Shown: one piece after another, positions 25,501 to 27,575 of the stretch
How positions within the stretch are numbered: the first letter of the stretch is position 1
How the letters are laid out: each line of letters starts with the position of its first letter
NCBI GenBank assembly: GCA_046542305.1
Contig: JBKHBQ010000012.1
Span: forward strand, 1-27,575
DNA length: 27,575 bases
Source of the DNA: JBKHBQ01 sp046542305
Lineage (GTDB): Bacteria > Bacteroidota > Bacteroidia > Bacteroidales > 4484-276
Direction: 5' to 3'
Notes under the pieces: model-generated
What the model was told of the DNA's origin: nothing
The model's input: the letters and a program-made list of their open reading frames with translations, nothing else
Database searches by the model: none
Made by a program: the position numbers and the translations under genes

Positions 25501-25641
25501 TTTGAGTTTGGCCTCTTCGGGTGTCATCCAGTGTTTGAGTGTGATGGGCTTGTTTTTCGTTTGCTGTGCGAAAATACCTGTGCCATAACAGGATAATACA
25601 AGCGCTATCATCAGTAATCGAGTGATGTAAAGTTTTTTCAT
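22600..25641 (-). CDS. Peptidylarginine/agmatine deiminase family protein with T9SS sorting domain
   Basis: The 1013-residue protein has a signal peptide (1-25, cut after IFA) and a PAD_porph catalytic domain (about 60-380). Catalytic candidates are D139 in YWTRDYGPW, H245 and D247 in YIDHIDCWGKYL, N306 and C355 in DALHCRTKG. R161 and R163 in YNRPRP sit where P. gingivalis PPAD has the pair that binds the C-terminal carboxylate of its peptide. An Ig-like domain follows (385-470), then a P-domain-like beta module (520-625), a short anchor-type module and two related domains of about 100 residues each (near 700-800 and 808-910), both starting with APDTLWF. The end (925-1013, VYPNPF... to LIKVMKVN) is a type A T9SS sorting domain. 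It should therefore be exported and attached to the surface or released. The peptide substrate is unknown. Confidence 0.9.
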   Translation of the reverse strand: MKKLYITRLLMIALVLSCYGTGIFAQQTKNKPITLKHWMTPEEAKLKHLIGKDAKVTEPPDGPVTNIAEYDHMQSVLIRYSFGISYQLIAAMSEECNVTTIVANQSEKTYVTNQYQNQGVNLDNCDFIIAPSNSYWTRDYGPWFIFDGNDEIGIMDFTYNRPRPQDNAIPAKVAAELNINLFEMDIATAGGNYMTDGMGQAASSDLIWIENSGYTHDEIDEIFQEYLGIDTYHVLEDPNNTYIDHIDCWGKYLDVDKVLIRSVPTSHPQYDEIEATAAYFEGQISSYGTPYQVFRVFTPNDQPYTNSLILNKRVFVPVTGSQWDDDAIASYEEAMPGYEVLGFTGSWQSTDALHCRTKGIADINMLHIRHIPLLAEQPVQADYAVEATLKAFSGQAIYSDSVLIWYRINGGVWDFTSMTNTSGQIWEGNIPGASAGSQIDYYLYAADQYGKRSTHPFIGEPDPHSFFVGEQAYAHIEVTPDTINVSAPVGGSADAMLSICNTGDLELNFEIETSTAAYGQIETVVPDSPSASSWEYNTYDETGWTDIQMSESGELANVEVEFNWSTDDWPEEGSLHLQSPAGTVAVLLAGSPAGNYTLDITDFEGEELSGDWKMWIEDTYGDGGHQATGIAVTFTVIESETEWMPTEPVTGMVQPGECADVTIPCNAEELTPGTWEGMITINSNDPENPVVEVPVYFEVTGTADVTVAPDTLWFLTMNDMIEGKMLYISNETGSDIMITDITEYGSNFAWMFEESLPAMPYNLQAGAELQLNVIIPPPPAGAEAMLYDDLTVTTGIGSQTVTIAWNDAVYQPNLAIAPDTLWFETPQQAWVDGLTFTIENTGNVPMDIFNVPLSGEIWEIQEPPVSFPYQMEVGETLELNVLITLVSPPDAYLYETFEIESMLGLSSVTVALNDVILGLDEFGTGSTEVYPNPFREQLSIEIPVETRQQIRVEVLDFQGKLITTLTDNMRQAGLHRISWNGKDRNETVVGNGIYFIRIHSAEKTELIKVMKVN

Positions 25642-25679
25642 AAAAAAAATTTGAATTTTGTACCGTGATTTTGCTCAGG

Positions 25680-25687
25680 CAAAAATA
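25680..25687 (-). promoter_or_regulatory. -7 box for the deiminase-like gene
   Basis: On the minus strand TATTTTTG (25687-25680) matches TAnnTTTG exactly and lies 38 bases before the ATG at 25641. There is no clear TTG at -33. Confidence 0.5.
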
Positions 25688-25739
25688 GTTAAATATGCTT
25701 AAATTCGCCGAATATTTCGATCAGGGTAAGTCATCCAAA

Positions 25740-26507
25740 CTATATCATGCCGCGTTCCTTTTTTATAGCCTCATATGCGGCATTTAGTTCCTGAAACTTC
25801 TTTTTAGCCGATTCCTGAATGTCAGGGCCCAGGTGGCTTACTTTGTCGGGATGGTATTTGACGGCCATTTTGCGGTATGCTTTTTTTACTTCATCATTGC
25901 TTGCATCGGGTGTAATTTCCAGGATTTTGTAATTGGAAAAATTATCCCTGATAAACATTGCTTTAATGGATTCGTAGTCATGGTTTCTCACGCCCATAAA
26001 TCCGGCTATCTGATGAATCACATCGATTTCTGAAGGATGCGTGCGTCCGTCGGCCATTGAAATCCCGAAAAGGAAATGCAGCAATTGCAGTTTGGAAGAA
26101 TAATCCATAAACCTACCCACCTGCCTGCTTACGTCCGCCAGGTTGTACTCCTGCCTCAGGATTTCGCGAAGCATCAGGATGCTTTGGTTGGTGGTTTCTT
26201 CGTCGAACTGGCTGCGCAGGAATTGTCTTACGTATTCGAGCTCCGATTTCAACACGCGCTGATCTGCTTTCATAACGGCTGCCGCTAGCACCAAAAGACT
26301 CACCGTAAAATCGCCGCGCTGCGTGCGCGTGTATGCCTGGTCGCCGTAGGCCTGCCTATCCTTATCGCCAATGGGCGGGCGCCATTCGAAATCGGCCGAT
26401 TGCATGCTGTCGAACATTGATCCGAACAGGAAGCCCAGTATGCCACCTATCGGACCGCCAAGTACCCAGCCTAAACCCCCGCCAATCCACTTACCGTATT
26501 TTGCCAT
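25740..26507 (-). CDS. TerB-DnaJ (DjlA-like) co-chaperone
   Basis: The 255-residue protein has a glycine-rich hydrophobic N-terminus (WIGGGLGWVLGGPIGGILGF, residues 7-26), a TerB-like helical domain (about 60-175, with LVLAAAVMKADQRVLKSELE and FGISMADGRTHPSEIDVI) and a C-terminal J domain. The J domain contains YKILEITPDASNDEVKKAYR and the HPD tripeptide (219-221), needed to stimulate DnaK ATPase. The order matches DjlA of Gram-negative bacteria, in which a membrane segment comes first, and the glycine-rich stretch probably plays that part. It is expected to recruit DnaK to the inner membrane on the cytoplasmic side; the client is unknown. The ATG at 26507 lies below the -7 box at 26535-26542. 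It is transcribed in the same direction as the genes on either side but has its own promoter. Confidence 0.88.
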   Translation of the reverse strand: MAKYGKWIGGGLGWVLGGPIGGILGFLFGSMFDSMQSADFEWRPPIGDKDRQAYGDQAYTRTQRGDFTVSLLVLAAAVMKADQRVLKSELEYVRQFLRSQFDEETTNQSILMLREILRQEYNLADVSRQVGRFMDYSSKLQLLHFLFGISMADGRTHPSEIDVIHQIAGFMGVRNHDYESIKAMFIRDNFSNYKILEITPDASNDEVKKAYRKMAVKYHPDKVSHLGPDIQESAKKKFQELNAAYEAIKKERGMI

Positions 26508-26534
26508 AATTGGAATGCTTTTTTATTGATCGAA

Positions 26535-26542
26535 CAAAAGTA
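26535..26542 (-). promoter_or_regulatory. -7 box for the TerB-DnaJ gene
   Basis: On the minus strand TACTTTTG (26542-26535) matches TAnnTTTG exactly and lies 27 bases before the ATG at 26507. The -33 region has no exact TTG. Confidence 0.5.
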
Positions 26543-26590
26543 AAACTTTTCACCCTGAATTGATGCCGCCGGTGGATGCCGCCCTAAAAA

Positions 26591-26630
26591 AGAAAAAACC
26601 CTGCAAGCATAAATTCCGGCAGGGCTTTTT
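26591..26630 (-). terminator. Terminator after the winged-helix gene (possibly bidirectional)
   Basis: CCCTGC (26599-26604) and GCAGGG (26619-26624) form a 6-bp stem with a 14-base loop. T runs follow on both strands. On the minus strand it lies about 30 bases past the stop of the 58-residue gene and would end the DUF1015 transcription unit. Confidence 0.75.
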
Positions 26631-26654
26631 CATATTTTTTATGAAAGGTTAATG

Positions 26655-26831
26655 TTATTTTGGTGCGTAAAAACAGCGTTTCGGAGAATGAACTATTTCT
26701 TCCTTTACCAAAGCCTTGATGGCCTTATCTACCTCTTTCTTGTCGACGCCGGTTTTTTCGGCCACTTCGCCGCTTTTCATCGGCCCTTCCGCCTCGCGCA
26801 GGGTTTTTAATACCAATTCTTTGTTTTCCAT
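26655..26831 (-). CDS. Small winged-helix-type putative regulator (58 aa)
   Basis: Reading the minus strand from the ATG at 26831 gives a 58-residue protein that starts MENKELVLKTLREAEGPMKS and ends SPKRCFYAPK. The pattern is a single winged helix: helix 1 (LVLKTLREA), the 'MKSGEVAEKTGVDKKEVDKA' helix-turn-helix and a short wing ending in FYAPK. Small proteins of this kind occur in Bacteroidota and some archaea and are usually annotated as putative transcriptional regulators. Nucleic-acid binding is a reasonable inference, but the target is unknown. It follows the DUF1015 gene by 51 bases on the same strand and a terminator follows it, so the two probably form one transcript. Confidence 0.8.
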   Translation of the reverse strand: MENKELVLKTLREAEGPMKSGEVAEKTGVDKKEVDKAIKALVKEEIVHSPKRCFYAPK

Positions 26832-26882
26832 CTCTTAATAATCAAAAACCTGTTTCTTAAATTTTTCAAAATGCCTTGTGTC

Positions 26883-27575
26883 TTAATCCAGCAAATGTAC
26901 CACCAGGCCGCTACGCAGTTTCGGCTCGAACCATGTAGTTTTGGGTGGCATAATGTTTCCGCTGTCGGCAATGTTGATAAGCTGTTGCATTGAAACCGGA
27001 TAGAGTGCAAAAGCGGCTTTCATTTCACCCGAATCCACACGCTTTTTCAGTTCTCCCAGTCCGCGGATGCCTCCAACGAAATCCACGCGGTCCGAGGTTC
27101 GGAGATCTTTAATGTCGAGTAATTTATCGAGCACCAGGTTTGAAAGGATCGTTACATCGAGCACCCCGATGGGGTCGTTGTCGTCGTAAGTTCCTTCGCG
27201 GGCAGTAAGGGAATACCACTTGCCATCGAGGTACATGCTGAAATTGTGCAGCCTGTCGGGTTTGTAAATATCCGTTCCCATTTCCTCTATCATAAAGGTT
27301 TCCCCGAGTTTTTTCAGGAATTCTTCATCGCTCATACCGTTCAGGTCAGTCACCACGCGGTTGTAATCGATGATGGTAAGCTGATCGTCGGGGAAATGTA
27401 CGGCAAGGAAAAAATTGTATTCTTCGTCGCCCTGATGGTTGGGGTTGTTTTCACGCTTTTCCTTTCCCACGAGTGCGGCAGCGGCGGTTCTGTGATGCCC
27501 GTCGGCTACATAGGTGGCGGGAATCTGCTTGAAAAGTTCCTCCAGTTGGTTGTTGGTGTCTTTGTCGTCGATCAC
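26883..27575 (-). CDS. DUF1015 family protein, C-terminal part (cut by right edge)
   Basis: The frame is open from the right edge to the stop at 26883, giving 230 or more residues of the C-terminal part of a DUF1015 protein; full-length members are about 400 residues. Conserved features are YVADGHHRTAAAALVG, YNFFLAVHFPDDQLTIIDYN, LDKLLDIKDLRTSDRVDFVG and the ending GNIMPPKTTWFEPKLRSGLV. The GTG at the edge is not a credible start. The HHR motif resembles that of ParB/Srx-type folds, and the family is thought to be related to them, but no activity is established. In many genomes it lies near serine-biosynthesis genes. Here the only nearby candidate, the dehydrogenase gene at 20094, is about 6 kb away. 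Confidence 0.9.
   Translation of the reverse strand: MIDDKDTNNQLEELFKQIPATYVADGHHRTAAAALVGKEKRENNPNHQGDEEYNFFLAVHFPDDQLTIIDYNRVVTDLNGMSDEEFLKKLGETFMIEEMGTDIYKPDRLHNFSMYLDGKWYSLTAREGTYDDNDPIGVLDVTILSNLVLDKLLDIKDLRTSDRVDFVGGIRGLGELKKRVDSGEMKAAFALYPVSMQQLINIADSGNIMPPKTTWFEPKLRSGLVVHLLD

Noticed and set aside
24457..25596. Long plus-strand frame (379 codons) opposite the deiminase-like gene
   Set aside because: It is antisense to a convincing domain-rich protein, has no recognisable motif and no promoter, and is explained by the codon use of the real gene.

Overview
The window comes from a member of the Bacteroidota, most likely an environmental Bacteroidales/Marinilabiliales-type organism (this rank is inference). 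The evidence is the repeated -7 box TAnnTTTG upstream of genes, starts without Shine-Dalgarno sequences, a fused SecDF, the Bacteroidota-type GlmU-like nucleotidyltransferase, a TPR/PD40/OmpA envelope protein and a surface protein with a type IX secretion (T9SS) sorting domain. It looks like ordinary chromosome: no phage, IS element, CRISPR array, tRNA or rRNA was seen. Both ends cut genes: lon on the left and a DUF1015 gene on the right.

Layout. 1-4063 (minus strand): lon (N-terminal part), an alternative GlmU-type nucleotidyltransferase, Cys-free ribosomal protein L31, and a LuxC-type acyl-CoA reductase. 4184-7782 (plus): an exported protein of unknown function, an M49 dipeptidyl peptidase III and a TrpF-like barrel protein. 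7783-14315 (plus): secDF with its own promoter and terminator, tatA, then a TPR-PD40-CRD-OmpA protein with an extra C-terminal retropepsin-like domain that has lost its catalytic motif. 14350-18720 (minus): an RND/MMPL exporter, rfbA and a polyprenyl diphosphate synthase, closely spaced. 18892-21044 (plus): a lipoprotein and a D-2-hydroxyacid dehydrogenase. 21082-21194: a cluster of four short hairpins with a shared core. 21236-27575 (minus): PPi-type phosphofructokinase, a large T9SS-exported peptidylarginine-deiminase-like protein, a TerB-DnaJ protein, a 58-residue winged-helix protein and the DUF1015 gene.

Envelope and export form the main theme: Sec (SecDF) and Tat (TatA) translocation, an OmpA-type protein whose domain order matches the T9SS component PorE, a T9SS cargo enzyme, an RND exporter and polysaccharide/isoprenoid precursor enzymes. 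The items most worth a second look are the OmpA/degenerate-retropepsin fusion, the deiminase whose active-site spacing matches Porphyromonas gingivalis PPAD, the orphan TrpF-like protein lacking the usual Ser-Pro-Arg motif, and the hairpin cluster with covarying arms.
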